A stretch of 64,000 nucleotides of DNA from Limnobacter parvus (GCF_024623725.1 NZ_JANKHG010000017.1:349265-413264); one strand, 5' to 3'; numbered from the stretch's first letter, positions 46,015 through 55,689 are shown. Notes: generated from the letters alone by a model not told the origin. A program made the numbers and translations.

Positions 46015-47388
46015 GTGTCATTGGACATTCCTTCGAACACCCCATTGGGTCAGATTCAACGCGCCCCTGAAAATTTCGTAAGTCGAACCGACATTGCGTT
46101 TGTTAACCGCGCCAGTGAAACAGATCGCCGCAGTTTTTTCAAAAAAGCCTTTGCTGCCGCTGCGGTGGGCGCAGTGGCTTCAACACCAGGCATGGCCATT
46201 TCTCAAAGTACAGCGAAAGGCGACCCAGCCATTCTGAATTTGCCTTTGCACAGCAAAGGTCTTGGTCAGCCTGTTGCCACCATGCCCTATGGTCTGCCTT
46301 CACAGTATGAAAAGAATCTGCAGCGCCGTGAATCGCCTGGGCTGACTCGCGTGGGTGGCTCATCGGTGTCGTTTTGTCCTTTCCAGGGTTTGTTTGGAAT
46401 TATTACACCATCGGGTCTTCATTTCGAGCGCCACCACCAGGGCTGGTGGGACATTGACCCCACCCAGCACCGTTTAATGATCAACGGTTTGGTAAAAAAA
46501 GAAATGGTGTTCACTGTCGATGAACTGATGCGAATGGAATCGGTTTCGCGCGTCCATTTCATTGAATGCGGTGCCAACTCCGGCATGGAATGGGCCAATG
46601 TGGCGGTGCCCACTGTGCAATATACACATGGCATGCTGAGTTGTTCTGAGTTCACCGGTGTGCCTTTGATCAAGGTATTGGAATTCTGCGGTGTGGATTT
46701 GAAAAAGGGGCGCTTTGTGTTGGCTGAGGGTGCCGATGGTTCATCCATGACCCGCACCATTCCCATGGAATTAATTGAAAGTGGTGAAGTTCTTTTGGCC
46801 TATGGCCAAAACGGTGAAATGCTTCGCCCTGAAAACGGTTACCCGCTGCGCTTGGTGGTGCCAGGTGTGCAGGGCGTGAGCTGGGTGAAATACCTGCGCC
46901 GAATCGAGGTGGGCGACAAGCCCTATGGCACGAAAGATGAGGCGATTCACTACATTGATTTAATGCCAGACGGTTTGCACCGGCAATACACCTCAGTGCA
47001 GGAATGCAAATCCGTGATTACCACTCCTTCTGGCGGACAACAACTGCTCAGTCCTGGCTTTTACAACATCACAGGCTTGGCTTGGAGTGGCCGCGGAAAA
47101 ATTACTGCAGTGGATGTGTCTACCGATGGTGGCAGGAACTGGAAAACCGCCAAGCTGCAAGGGCCGGTCCATGATAAATCCCTGACCCGTTTCAACCTGC
47201 CTTGGGTGTGGGATGGGAAAAGTGAAGTGTTGCTGCAAAGCAGGGCAGTCGACAGCACTGCCTATGTGCAACCCAGCTACAGAACGCTGCGCGACAAGCG
47301 CGGCGACAAAAGCATTTATCACAACAACGCAATTCAAAGTTGGCGCGTTGATGCGGCAGGTGAAGTGCACAATGTGCATGTGGGGTAG
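46015..47388 (+). CDS. soxC: Sulfite/sulfane dehydrogenase molybdopterin subunit SoxC
   Basis: 457 residues, starting at GTG 46015, 5 bases after AGGAGA. About 40 residues precede the twin-arginine motif TDRRSFFKKAFAAAAVGAVA, so the export signal is longer than normal. The SUOX molybdopterin domain includes GMEWANVAVPTVQ with HFIECGANS (the conserved molybdenum Cys), and WVKYLRRIEVGDKPY; the C-terminal Mo-dimerisation domain has ITAVDVSTDGGRNWKTAKLQ. SoxCD oxidises the sulfane sulfur bound to SoxY. First gene of soxCDYZAXB. Confidence 0.95.
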   Translation: MSLDIPSNTPLGQIQRAPENFVSRTDIAFVNRASETDRRSFFKKAFAAAAVGAVASTPGMAISQSTAKGDPAILNLPLHSKGLGQPVATMPYGLPSQYEKNLQRRESPGLTRVGGSSVSFCPFQGLFGIITPSGLHFERHHQGWWDIDPTQHRLMINGLVKKEMVFTVDELMRMESVSRVHFIECGANSGMEWANVAVPTVQYTHGMLSCSEFTGVPLIKVLEFCGVDLKKGRFVLAEGADGSSMTRTIPMELIESGEVLLAYGQNGEMLRPENGYPLRLVVPGVQGVSWVKYLRRIEVGDKPYGTKDEAIHYIDLMPDGLHRQYTSVQECKSVITTPSGGQQLLSPGFYNITGLAWSGRGKITAVDVSTDGGRNWKTAKLQGPVHDKSLTRFNLPWVWDGKSEVLLQSRAVDSTAYVQPSYRTLRDKRGDKSIYHNNAIQSWRVDAAGEVHNVHVG

Positions 47389-47391
47389 GGC

Positions 47392-48414
47392 ATGAGACAA
47401 CCGCTTAAAATGCTAATCGCCGTTTGTACAGGCTTGCTGTTTGGTGGAAGTGCACTGGCATTTGAAGGTCTGGGCCGCGTGGCTACCCCTGCGGAGGTGA
47501 CGGCCTGGGACATTGATGTTCGCCCGGACTTTGTGGGCCTGCCCAAAGGCAGCGGCAGTGTGCAGAAAGGCATGGAAGTGTGGGACGCCCAATGCGCTTC
47601 CTGTCATGGTGTTTTTGGTGAAAGCAACGAAATATTTACACCGATTGTCGGTGGCACAAGCGTCACCGATATTCAGACGGGTCGGGTTCAATCGCTTAAA
47701 GATGGCTCATCGCCCCAACGCACCACCCTGATGAAGGTACCCACGCTTTCTACTTTGTGGGACTACATTAACCGCGCCATGCCCTGGAATGCGCCTAAAA
47801 GTCTGAGTACCGAGGAGGTGTATGCAGTGACTGCATACATTCTGAATATGGGCGGTGTAGTGGGCGATGACTTTGTGTTGAGCCACACCAACATGGCTGC
47901 CACGCAAGCCCGGCTCCCCAATCGCAATGGCATGCAAACCAACCATGGTATGTGGTTGCCATCGGGTAAACCCGATGTAAAAGAGACGCGTTGCATGTCA
48001 AACTGCACGCCTGACGCGAAAGTCATTTCTTTTATGCCTGATTATGCAAAAGATGCGCATGGCAACTTGAAAGATCAAAATCGTTTGGTTGGCCCCGTGC
48101 GTGGCGTGGTTACCGTGGCGCAAGCGGGCACTGAACCATCGGCGCCCAAGGTCAGCATGAATTCAGGCGAGTCGTTGTTCAATGCAAATGGTTGTGTGGC
48201 CTGCCATGGAGTGGACAACAAAAAGCTGGGTCCATCCGTTGTTGCTATTGCCAACAAGTACAAAGACAAAGCCGATGCCAGGGCGTATCTTGCGCAACGC
48301 ATCAAGGCTGGCAGTAGCGGGGTGTGGGGCGACATGCCAATGCCTGCGCAATCGCATTTGTCAGATGAAGATTTAAACGCACTTTCTGACTGGTTTTTGT
48401 CCAAGAGAAAGTGA
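47392..48414 (+). CDS. soxD: Diheme cytochrome c subunit SoxD
   Basis: 340 residues with a signal peptide ending GSALAFEGLG. Two heme motifs CASCH (about residue 67) and CVACH (about 265) are seen, so it is a diheme form. It accepts electrons from SoxC. Spaced 3 bases after soxC, with stop overlapping the extended frame of soxY. Confidence 0.92.
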   Translation: MRQPLKMLIAVCTGLLFGGSALAFEGLGRVATPAEVTAWDIDVRPDFVGLPKGSGSVQKGMEVWDAQCASCHGVFGESNEIFTPIVGGTSVTDIQTGRVQSLKDGSSPQRTTLMKVPTLSTLWDYINRAMPWNAPKSLSTEEVYAVTAYILNMGGVVGDDFVLSHTNMAATQARLPNRNGMQTNHGMWLPSGKPDVKETRCMSNCTPDAKVISFMPDYAKDAHGNLKDQNRLVGPVRGVVTVAQAGTEPSAPKVSMNSGESLFNANGCVACHGVDNKKLGPSVVAIANKYKDKADARAYLAQRIKAGSSGVWGDMPMPAQSHLSDEDLNALSDWFLSKRK

Positions 48415-48443
48415 GCAGATTTATTTTTAGGAGGAGTTACTCA

Positions 48444-48917
48444 ATGAACCAAAACAGACGCAATGTGCTGAAGGCTTCTTCAAGCCTGACAGTGCTGGGT
48501 TTGGCCGTGGCTGCAGGCTTGATCAATCCCAAAGAGGTGTTCGCTGCTGCCGGATATCCCGATAAGGTGTTTGGCGCCAAGTCATTGGATGATTTGATGA
48601 AAGCTTTGGGGGGCAGCATGCCCACGGAAAGTGCTGACATCACCGTAATCGCTCCCGACATTGCTGAAAACGGTGCAGTGGTGCCTGTGGGCGCAGACAG
48701 CAAGCTAAAAAAAACCAGTGAAATTTCGCTGTTGGTGGCCAACAACCCATCCATGTTGTCGGCTCAATTCATGATTCCTGCCGGAACTGATGCCAAAGTA
48801 AACACCCGTGTAAAAATGGGCAGGTCCAGCGATGTGTATGCACTCGTAAAAGCCGATGGCAAGTATTACTTTGCCAAGAAAGAAGTCAAAGTGACTCTCG
48901 GTGGTTGCGGCGGTTAA
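48444..48917 (+). CDS. soxY: Sulfur-carrier protein SoxY
   Basis: 157 residues from ATG 48444 with ribosome site AGGAGG (48430-48435); the longer frame from 48411 is not used. Tat-type signal NRRNVLKASSSLTVLGLAVA. The C-terminus ends VTLGGCGG, the swinging arm whose Cys carries the sulfur. SoxY pairs with SoxZ in the periplasm. Confidence 0.95.
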   Translation: MNQNRRNVLKASSSLTVLGLAVAAGLINPKEVFAAAGYPDKVFGAKSLDDLMKALGGSMPTESADITVIAPDIAENGAVVPVGADSKLKKTSEISLLVANNPSMLSAQFMIPAGTDAKVNTRVKMGRSSDVYALVKADGKYYFAKKEVKVTLGGCGG

Positions 48918-48938
48918 ATCAATATTCAGGAGAAGAAC

Positions 48939-49250
48939 ATGGGTGATCCAATGAAAATTCGCGCCAAAGCAAACGGCGACGAAGTTGAAGTGAAAGTGTT
49001 GATGGCACACGAAATGGAAACTGGCCAGCGCAAGGCCTCAGATGGCAGCCTGGTGCCCGCATGGTTTATTCAAAATGTGACTGCCAAGTGCGGCGACAAG
49101 GTCGTACTGCAAGCCAACTGGGGTCCAGCCGTATCCAAGAATCCTTTCATGTCGTTTTCATTCAAGGGTGGCAAGGTTGGCGACACGGTAGAAATAACCT
49201 GGACCGACAACAAAGGCGACTCCCGAACTGACAAAACAAAAGTGGCGTGA
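48939..49250 (+). CDS. soxZ: SoxY-binding protein SoxZ
   Basis: 103 residues, MGDPMKIRAKANGDEVEVKV, with the immunoglobulin-like fold and MSFSFKGGKVGDTVEITWTD near the end. No signal peptide: it is exported with SoxY. The stop overlaps the extended SoxA frame. Confidence 0.94.
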   Translation: MGDPMKIRAKANGDEVEVKVLMAHEMETGQRKASDGSLVPAWFIQNVTAKCGDKVVLQANWGPAVSKNPFMSFSFKGGKVGDTVEITWTDNKGDSRTDKTKVA

Positions 49251-49288
49251 TCCCAAATCGATTCATAACGACAAGAAAGGGGCGTGAG

Positions 49289-50125
49289 ATGAGGCAAACA
49301 GCAAAAACAGCGGTTCGTATGGCCGCTGTGGCCTTCGTGGGTGCCAGTGCTTTGGCATCCATCACCATGAATGCGCATGCGCAAAAAACAGTCGAGCAGG
49401 GCATTCAGGAATACCGTGACATGTTGGCCGATGGCAACCCGGCTGAGTTGGTTGAACTGCGCGGTGAAGAGCTGTGGACCAAGCCACAGGGGCCGAAAAT
49501 TGCTTCGCTTGAGCAATGTGATTTGGGTTCCGGCCCTGGCAAGTTGGCAGGTGCGGTCGCCACCATGCCCCGCTTTTTCAGTGACACAGGCAAAGTCATG
49601 GATGTGGAGTCTCGCTTGGTGCATTGCATGATGACCCTGCAAGGCCGCACCGAAGCTGAAATCACCAAGAAGCCATTTTCAGGTGCTGGCGAAAAGCCCA
49701 CAGAGCTGGAATCACTGGTGGCTTATGTTTACGCTCAGTCGCGCGGGGCGACCATCAAGGTGCCTCAAGGGCATCCTGAGGAAAAAGCGTCCCGCGCGCG
49801 GGGCGAGAAAATATTTTTCTACCGGGCTGGTCCTTACGATTTTTCCTGTGCCAGTTGCCATGCAACGGATGACCAGCGTATTCGCCTGCAGGGTTTGCCG
49901 AATTTGACCAAGCCCGAGCCTGCACAGGCAGCCTTTGGCGCATGGCCGGCTTACCGGGTGTCGCAGGGGGCGGTTCGTTCCGTGCAATGGCGCATGTACG
50001 ATTGTTTCCGTCAACAACGTTTCCCCGAGTTGAAGTATGGCTCGCAAGCGTCGATCGACCTGATTACCTACCTGGGTGTAAAAGCCGAGGGCGGTACCAT
50101 GCAGGCCACTTCGCTTAAGCGCTAA
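49289..50125 (+). CDS. soxA: c-type cytochrome SoxA of the SoxAX complex
   Basis: 278 residues from ATG 49289 with GGGGCGTGAG as ribosome site. The signal peptide ends ITMNAHAQK. Only one CxxCH motif (CASCH) is present; the N-terminal heme site is replaced by LEQCDLGSGPG and RLVHCMMT, whose Cys pair forms a disulfide in monoheme SoxA. The conserved Cys in WRMYDCFRQQRFPE would carry the persulfide ligand. SoxAX couples thiosulfate to SoxYZ. Confidence 0.93.
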   Translation: MRQTAKTAVRMAAVAFVGASALASITMNAHAQKTVEQGIQEYRDMLADGNPAELVELRGEELWTKPQGPKIASLEQCDLGSGPGKLAGAVATMPRFFSDTGKVMDVESRLVHCMMTLQGRTEAEITKKPFSGAGEKPTELESLVAYVYAQSRGATIKVPQGHPEEKASRARGEKIFFYRAGPYDFSCASCHATDDQRIRLQGLPNLTKPEPAQAAFGAWPAYRVSQGAVRSVQWRMYDCFRQQRFPELKYGSQASIDLITYLGVKAEGGTMQATSLKR

Positions 50126-50142
50126 CAACAAGGAGAACAACT

Positions 50143-50796
50143 ATGCGTATTACATTTAAAAATTCCGCCGGTGTGCTGTTGCTTGCCGTATCTGGGGCTC
50201 TGATCGGTGGATGTGCAAACACGGAAAGTCGCCCCGAGGTGGCTGAGCCGACCGACGAAGAAATCAAGCAGTTGATGATCTCTTCATTCAAGGAAAAGGG
50301 AATTGCCAAACTGGATCGCGTGAACCAGACCGAGCTTCAGAAAGCGTGTTCACTTGCGGAGTCGGATCCCGGTAGTTTGACCGACGCAAAACGTGTGAAA
50401 CTTCAAGAAGCCGCGCTTGCGGCAGTGAAGTTTCCGGTCGATGGAAAGTATTTGGGCGATTGGAAAGCGGGTGAGAAACTGGCCCAGACAGGCGTTGGGT
50501 TTCAGTTTTCCGACAAGGAGGGCACGGCGGCAGGTGGCAACTGCTATGCCTGTCACCAGTTGGCACCTGAAGAGCTTTCATACGGTAACCTGGGGCCCTC
50601 GCTTTACCAATACGGCAAGTTGCGCGGCAATTCCGAAGAAATCATGAAATACACCTGGGTGAAGATCTGGAATTCACACGCCTACAATGCCTGTTCCAAC
50701 ATGCCGCGTTTCGGTGCTGAAGGCATCTTGACTGAAACACAGATGAAAGACGCAATGGCTTTGCTGTTGTCACCCGATTCACCGGTCAACAAATAA
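50143..50796 (+). CDS. soxX: c-type cytochrome SoxX, lipoprotein-like N-terminus
   Basis: 217 residues with a lipobox-type signal SGALIGGCANTES. One heme motif CYACHQ near residue 132, and a Met ligand in NACSNMPRFGAEG. The region of about 80 residues before the heme domain makes it longer than minimal SoxX. Partner of SoxA, 17 bases downstream of it. Confidence 0.92.
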   Translation: MRITFKNSAGVLLLAVSGALIGGCANTESRPEVAEPTDEEIKQLMISSFKEKGIAKLDRVNQTELQKACSLAESDPGSLTDAKRVKLQEAALAAVKFPVDGKYLGDWKAGEKLAQTGVGFQFSDKEGTAAGGNCYACHQLAPEELSYGNLGPSLYQYGKLRGNSEEIMKYTWVKIWNSHAYNACSNMPRFGAEGILTETQMKDAMALLLSPDSPVNK

Positions 50797-50811
50797 GCGA
50801 AGCGATACCCA

Positions 50812-52539
50812 ATGCAAATGAATCGACGTGAATTCATGGGCATGCTGGCTGCTGCCTCGGCGGCTGGCATGGCAATCAGTCCTCCGCAGGTACTGGCGGG
50901 TGGTCATGGTGAAAAGCTTTACGATTTGAAGCCATTTGGCAACGCGAGCGTGTTGCACATGACCGATTGCCACGCTCAACTGGTGCCCATTTATTTCCGT
51001 GAACCCAATGTGAACCTGGGTATCGGTGATGCTTTTGGCAAGGCGCCTCATTTGGTGGGTGAATCGTTGTTGAAGGCATTCAACATCAAACCAGGTTCTG
51101 CACAAGCGCATGCCTTCACCTATTTGAATTTTGAAGAAGCTGCCCGGCATTACGGCAAAGTGGGCGGTTTCGCGCACTTGTCTACCCTGGTGAAAATGAT
51201 GAAGGCCAGCAGGCCCGGCGCATTGTTGCTGGATGGTGGTGACACTTGGCAGGGTTCTGCCACCAGCTTGTGGACCAATGCGCAAGACATGGTTGATGCT
51301 GCAAAAATGTTGGGCGTTGACGTGATGACCCTGCATTGGGAATGCACTTATGGCATGGACCGTGTGCTTGAAATTGCCGAAAACGATTTCAAAGGCAAAA
51401 TCGACATAGTTGCCCAGAACATCAAAACCGCTGATTTCGGGGACCCGGTTTTTCCAAGCCATGTAATGAAAACCATCAACGGTGCAAAAGTGGCCATTGT
51501 TGGCCAAGCATTTCCATATACACCAATTGCAAATCCGCGTTACCAAGTGGCTGACTGGTCATTTGGAATTCAGGAAGAAAGCATGCAGGAAGTGGTTGAC
51601 CAAGTGCGTGCAGAAGGCGCTCAAGTTGTCGTTCTGCTTTCACACAACGGCATGGACGTGGATTTGAAACTCGCAAGCCGTGTAACCGGCATTGATTTTA
51701 TTTTGGGTGGTCACACCCATGATGGCGTACCCAACGCCATTCCGGTGAAGAATTCATCTGGCACTACCTATGTCACCAATGCGGGCAGCAACAGCAAATT
51801 TTTGGGTGTGCTGGACATGGACATTCAAGGGGGCAAGCTGCGTGATTTCAAATACCGCCTGTTGCCCGTGTTTTCGAACATGCTTCCCGCCGACCCGGAC
51901 ATGCAAGCCTTTGTAAATAACGTACGCAAACCCTACATCGAAAAACTCAGTGAGCCCTTGGCCCTGAGTGAAGGCTTGCTCTATCGTCGTGGAAACTTCA
52001 ACGGCAGCTGGGACCAATTAATTGTGGATGCGCTTATGGAAGTGAAAGGCGCTGAAATTGCCTTTTCTCCAGGCTTTCGCTGGGGTACCAGTTTGCTACC
52101 GGGTCAAACCATCACGCGCGAGCACTTGATGGATCAAACTGCCATTACGTACCCCAACACCACGCTTTCCGACATGAAAGGCGAATTCATCAAAACTGTG
52201 CTGGAAGATGTTTGCGACAACTTGTTCAACCCTGATCCGTATTACCAGCAGGGCGGTGACATGGTGCGTGTGGGCGGGCTGACCTACACCTGCAATCCCA
52301 ATGGTGAAGCAGGGCAGCGAATTTCGGACATGCGTTTAAATGGCAAGCCCATTGAAGCGTCCAAAACCTACAAGGTGGCCGGTTGGGCACCCGTGGCCGA
52401 AGAAGCGCGCAGCAATGGCGAGCCGCCTATTTGGGATGTGGTTGAAACCTATTTGAAAGACAAGAAAACCATCGCCACCAAAGTGCCCTACACACCAAAA
52501 TTGATTGGAATGAACGACAACCCGGGTGTGGCTGTCTAA
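50812..52539 (+). CDS. soxB: Thiosulfohydrolase SoxB
   Basis: 575 residues. Twin-arginine-like start NRREFMGMLAAASAAGMAIS. Dimanganese site motifs are LHMTDCHAQLVPIYFREPNV, LDGGDTWQGS, LHWECTYGMD (NHE-type), LLSHNGMDVD and LGGHTHDG. It hydrolyses sulfate from SoxY-bound sulfonate. The C-terminal 5'-nucleotidase-like domain runs from about 370. Confidence 0.96.
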   Translation: MQMNRREFMGMLAAASAAGMAISPPQVLAGGHGEKLYDLKPFGNASVLHMTDCHAQLVPIYFREPNVNLGIGDAFGKAPHLVGESLLKAFNIKPGSAQAHAFTYLNFEEAARHYGKVGGFAHLSTLVKMMKASRPGALLLDGGDTWQGSATSLWTNAQDMVDAAKMLGVDVMTLHWECTYGMDRVLEIAENDFKGKIDIVAQNIKTADFGDPVFPSHVMKTINGAKVAIVGQAFPYTPIANPRYQVADWSFGIQEESMQEVVDQVRAEGAQVVVLLSHNGMDVDLKLASRVTGIDFILGGHTHDGVPNAIPVKNSSGTTYVTNAGSNSKFLGVLDMDIQGGKLRDFKYRLLPVFSNMLPADPDMQAFVNNVRKPYIEKLSEPLALSEGLLYRRGNFNGSWDQLIVDALMEVKGAEIAFSPGFRWGTSLLPGQTITREHLMDQTAITYPNTTLSDMKGEFIKTVLEDVCDNLFNPDPYYQQGGDMVRVGGLTYTCNPNGEAGQRISDMRLNGKPIEASKTYKVAGWAPVAEEARSNGEPPIWDVVETYLKDKKTIATKVPYTPKLIGMNDNPGVAV

Positions 52540-52544
52540 ATCTC

Positions 52545-52991
52545 ATGAAAGCAATCTGGCTATTGGTTTTGTTTGCGTGGTTTGCACCCACTGCCCATGC
52601 GGCGGGTGGTGCCTCTCTGGCCTTTCCCAACAATTTGCATCAGCAGGACATGCCTGCGGTGATTGTGCTTTTTTCCCTGCCCGATTGCGCGTACTGTGAA
52701 AAAGTACGGCAACAATCTTTGCGGCACATTCACACTGATCCCAATTACAAGGGCAGGGTGGGTGTGTACGAAATCGATTTTTCAGATGAAAAACGCAGCT
52801 TCATCTGGTTTGATGGCAGGCGCTACACGGGCAAGTCACTTGCTGCACCATTGAATGTGAAATTTTCACCCACCGTCATGGTGTTTGGTGGCACAGGTGC
52901 TGTTGCGGGTAGACCCCTGCTGGGTAGCGGGTTGCCAGAATTTTACGGAGCTTATTTGGACGAACTGATCAAAAATGCGTGGGCTCTCTGA
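52545..52991 (+). CDS. Thioredoxin-like periplasmic protein, SoxW-like
   Basis: 148 residues with a signal peptide ending APTAHAAGG. The fold is thioredoxin with active site CAYC in LFSLPDCAYCEKVRQQSL, then a cis-Pro in VKFSPTVMVFGGTG. It lies 5 bases after soxB, where SoxW/SoxS-like proteins that keep SoxY reduced occur. No SoxV-type membrane donor is in the window. Confidence 0.75.
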   Translation: MKAIWLLVLFAWFAPTAHAAGGASLAFPNNLHQQDMPAVIVLFSLPDCAYCEKVRQQSLRHIHTDPNYKGRVGVYEIDFSDEKRSFIWFDGRRYTGKSLAAPLNVKFSPTVMVFGGTGAVAGRPLLGSGLPEFYGAYLDELIKNAWAL

Positions 52992-53002
52992 ACTGCCCGA
53001 TT

Positions 53003-54535
53003 TTAGTCACCGCTTGAGATTTGTTTGTCCTTGTATTCGGCGATTGCGCCGCGAATTCTGTCCAGCATTGCTTTGGACGGTTTTTGTCTGGTGATTTGGC
53101 TCGCCAGTTCGTAACCTTTGTTGTCCATGTTGACGGCAAAGCACAGTTCGAGCAGGCTCGTCAGCGTTTCCGGTTCAAATGAGGGCAAATCGTCAGAATT
53201 GCTTTCAAAAAAGTTCGCCAGCTTGTCTGCTGCTTTCGCGTCGCGACCATCCGCGATTTCTTTTTGAATGGCCATCATGGCCCGCGCCAAGTCCAGCTCC
53301 GAGGAATTGACCGTGGTACGCATTTTTGCAGTCAGTTTTTCTGCTTCTTCGTGCCGGCCCTCTTTCACATAAATTTTCGACAATTGAAGGTAATCGTGTA
53401 TTTGGGAAAGCGACGTATTCCGGGATCGGTCAATCACCTTGGTCAAATAGTTTTTCGACCTGGTATTGTCCCCGATGCGCACAGCAAGGTCGGCCAGCTT
53501 GCGCAGACGTGTTGTAGATGACAGCGCCTTGGCCCCCATTTTTTCAAGAATTTCAAGCGCCTCCGCAGGGCGATTCTGTTCCCAAAGCACTTCCGCGAAC
53601 AAATCTCCGGCAGCCAGGTATTCCGGGTTTGTTTTAACCACTGCAGTCAGCAAGTTGTTGGCGTCGTCAAACTGCTTTTTTTCAAGGTTGACTTTGGCCA
53701 GCAACAGTTGCATCCAGGGTTTGGGGATTTTTTCAAGTTTTTCAATTAGTTCCGCTTCGGTCTTGTCATATTGGCGAGAACGAAAGTAGGACTCAATGCG
53801 CATTCGCTCAAGCTCATTTAGATACTGAGGAAATTTTGATTCCAATTCTTCGCATATTGGGTGTATCGCTTCGTATTCCCCATCGTACATGGCGCGGTAA
53901 GCGTCTGCTAATCGCGCTTTGCGGTTGAAAATGCGCACCACACGGTCTGACAAGGTCGACGCTGTGAACGGTTTGATCAAGTAGTCATCGGGTTCAAACT
54001 CGGCAACTGCAACTACGTTGCCGTAGCTGCGCTCACCGGTCACCATCATAAACGCAGTTGACCAGGCCAGTTTTTTGTTAACCCGGAGGTCTTCCAGCAG
54101 TTGTTGGCCGTTTCGATCACCTTCAAGCTGATATTCACACACAATCAATGCAAACTCACGCGAGGCCAAATGCTGTTCAACTTCGGAAACTGAGCTGGCG
54201 AAAATAACCGCTTTGGAGCCCAGTTGCGATAGCTGGTCTTGCAATGCCCGCCTTGTGGCCAGTGCTGAATCCACCACCAAGGCAGTTTTGCCTTTCAATG
54301 GCGTCATGTCCTTCACCGCCTGTTTCATTTGGTCTGGCTTGGATGAGGGATCGTTCAGCGGGGTCTCGGCGCTTTCGGCAGGCAATTCAATTTGGCTCAT
54401 GGCGCATGCGGTCGGGTCGAATGGTGACTCTTCATTCTCCTGGGTTTTCAGGTTTGTCTTGCACTCAATTAAGGGGGTTTTCTGGCTTCTTCTTCTCGTT
54501 TGCGCAAGTGAATAGAATGGCACTTCTATTAACAA
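53003..54535 (-). CDS. Response regulator with TPR domain, Glu instead of phosphoacceptor Asp
   Basis: 510 residues. The frame opens with TTG at 54535, preceded by AAGGGAAAG; ATG at 54400 lacks a ribosome site, so the start is uncertain. The receiver domain is residues 84-205, with ALVVDSALATRRAL, then FALIVCEYQLEGDRNG, FMMVTGERSYGNVVAVAEFE and PDDYLIKPFTAS. Glu 134 occupies the usual phosphoacceptor Asp position, while Thr and Lys are kept. Residues 215-500 are TPR-like helices. No DNA-binding domain, so it should act by protein contacts. It is divergent from the lipoprotein gene at 54661. Confidence 0.78.
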   Translation of the reverse strand: MLIEVPFYSLAQTRRRSQKTPLIECKTNLKTQENEESPFDPTACAMSQIELPAESAETPLNDPSSKPDQMKQAVKDMTPLKGKTALVVDSALATRRALQDQLSQLGSKAVIFASSVSEVEQHLASREFALIVCEYQLEGDRNGQQLLEDLRVNKKLAWSTAFMMVTGERSYGNVVAVAEFEPDDYLIKPFTASTLSDRVVRIFNRKARLADAYRAMYDGEYEAIHPICEELESKFPQYLNELERMRIESYFRSRQYDKTEAELIEKLEKIPKPWMQLLLAKVNLEKKQFDDANNLLTAVVKTNPEYLAAGDLFAEVLWEQNRPAEALEILEKMGAKALSSTTRLRKLADLAVRIGDNTRSKNYLTKVIDRSRNTSLSQIHDYLQLSKIYVKEGRHEEAEKLTAKMRTTVNSSELDLARAMMAIQKEIADGRDAKAADKLANFFESNSDDLPSFEPETLTSLLELCFAVNMDNKGYELASQITRQKPSKAMLDRIRGAIAEYKDKQISSGD

Positions 54536-54660
54536 CTGTTTACTTTCCCTTGGATGGGTGAATTTTTCATGGTTTAATAACGAGCGAAATCCTTGTTACT
54601 CAAAGGTCAAATCCAATATTGGCTAGACAAGGTATAAAAGAAAAATCAACGGAGACATTA

Positions 54661-55689
54661 ATGATCAAAGCTGGCGTATGGCGTGCGATAGCCATTTCGG
54701 GAGTGGTCGCGTTTGCAGCAGGTTGTGCAAGCGTGGAGCGTGGGGCGACTAACCTCGCCATTAACCTGATTGAACGCAGAATTATTCCGCCTCAGCTTGA
54801 AATCGACGATGTCGACATGGCTTGCCGATTCGCAACAGGCAATTACCCTTTAATTTCTGGTGGTACCCGCGCCTTCGGTGGCGATCCACGCTTGCTCGAA
54901 TCCCTTCTGCTGGTTTCTTCTGCTGCATGCGCCGAGCAACGTGCTGTCGAGGAAGAGCTGCGCTACCTGCGCGCATCCAAACAAAACAACATTGAAGAAG
55001 CACAAGACGCACGGATTGGTCAAAAACGTCTGTTGGAAATTACTGCGCGCCGGCAATTGCGCGCGTTTGAAGCCATGCGCAACAAGCTCGAAGACAAATA
55101 CAACTTTGAGTACGGCGAAGGCTGCCCTGAATTTGAGCGTGACTTTGACGAACTGAGCTACCTGCTGGGCACGGTTGCAGGTCTTCAAGCAGTTGTTAAC
55201 GACATCGCTTCGCAGCAAATGGTGGGCGTGCCCACCGACATTGCACCAAAATCCGAGCGTGCGCTCACTTGTCTTTCCAATGCAAAATGGTGGGGCGCTC
55301 CCAATGCAGCACGTGCTGTGGTGTGGAGCATTTTGCCCGGTGCCTCCGATGGTAAAGATGTTTGGGGAACCTTCCGTTTGTCCATGTTGATTGGCGAGCG
55401 CCAAGGCGTTCGCCTTTCTCACGTGATGTACGGTCTGTCCGCACTGGCTGTGGGTGACACCATGCGTTTTCGCGATTCAACCAAGCGATTTGCAGAAGTC
55501 AAAGATTTCAAACCAAGCGAACAATACGCCTTGGTTGAAGGTATTTCCGTTGCTGTAATGACCAACCTTTCTGACCGCTACTGGGCAGAAAACGTAGGTA
55601 CCCGCACCCCAGTGGGCGGCATGGGAAAATATTGGGATGAAGAAGCTGCGATGCCCGAAGGCATGAACGTGGACGACTTGTTGAACTAA
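54661..55689 (+). CDS. Lipoprotein of a TRAP-type locus, TatT-like
   Basis: 342 residues from ATG 54661, which has ribosome site CGGAGA. Lipobox VVAFAAGCASVERGA. The mature part is helical, with several Cys (ACRFATG, SAACAEQRAVEEELR, GEGCPEFERD) that could form disulfides. It resembles helical lipoproteins found with TRAP transporters (TatT-like), but the likeness is weak. It heads an apparent unit with the solute-binding protein and the fused permease. A palindrome CCAATATTGG (54613-54622) lies upstream. Confidence 0.5.
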   Translation: MIKAGVWRAIAISGVVAFAAGCASVERGATNLAINLIERRIIPPQLEIDDVDMACRFATGNYPLISGGTRAFGGDPRLLESLLLVSSAACAEQRAVEEELRYLRASKQNNIEEAQDARIGQKRLLEITARRQLRAFEAMRNKLEDKYNFEYGEGCPEFERDFDELSYLLGTVAGLQAVVNDIASQQMVGVPTDIAPKSERALTCLSNAKWWGAPNAARAVVWSILPGASDGKDVWGTFRLSMLIGERQGVRLSHVMYGLSALAVGDTMRFRDSTKRFAEVKDFKPSEQYALVEGISVAVMTNLSDRYWAENVGTRTPVGGMGKYWDEEAAMPEGMNVDDLLN

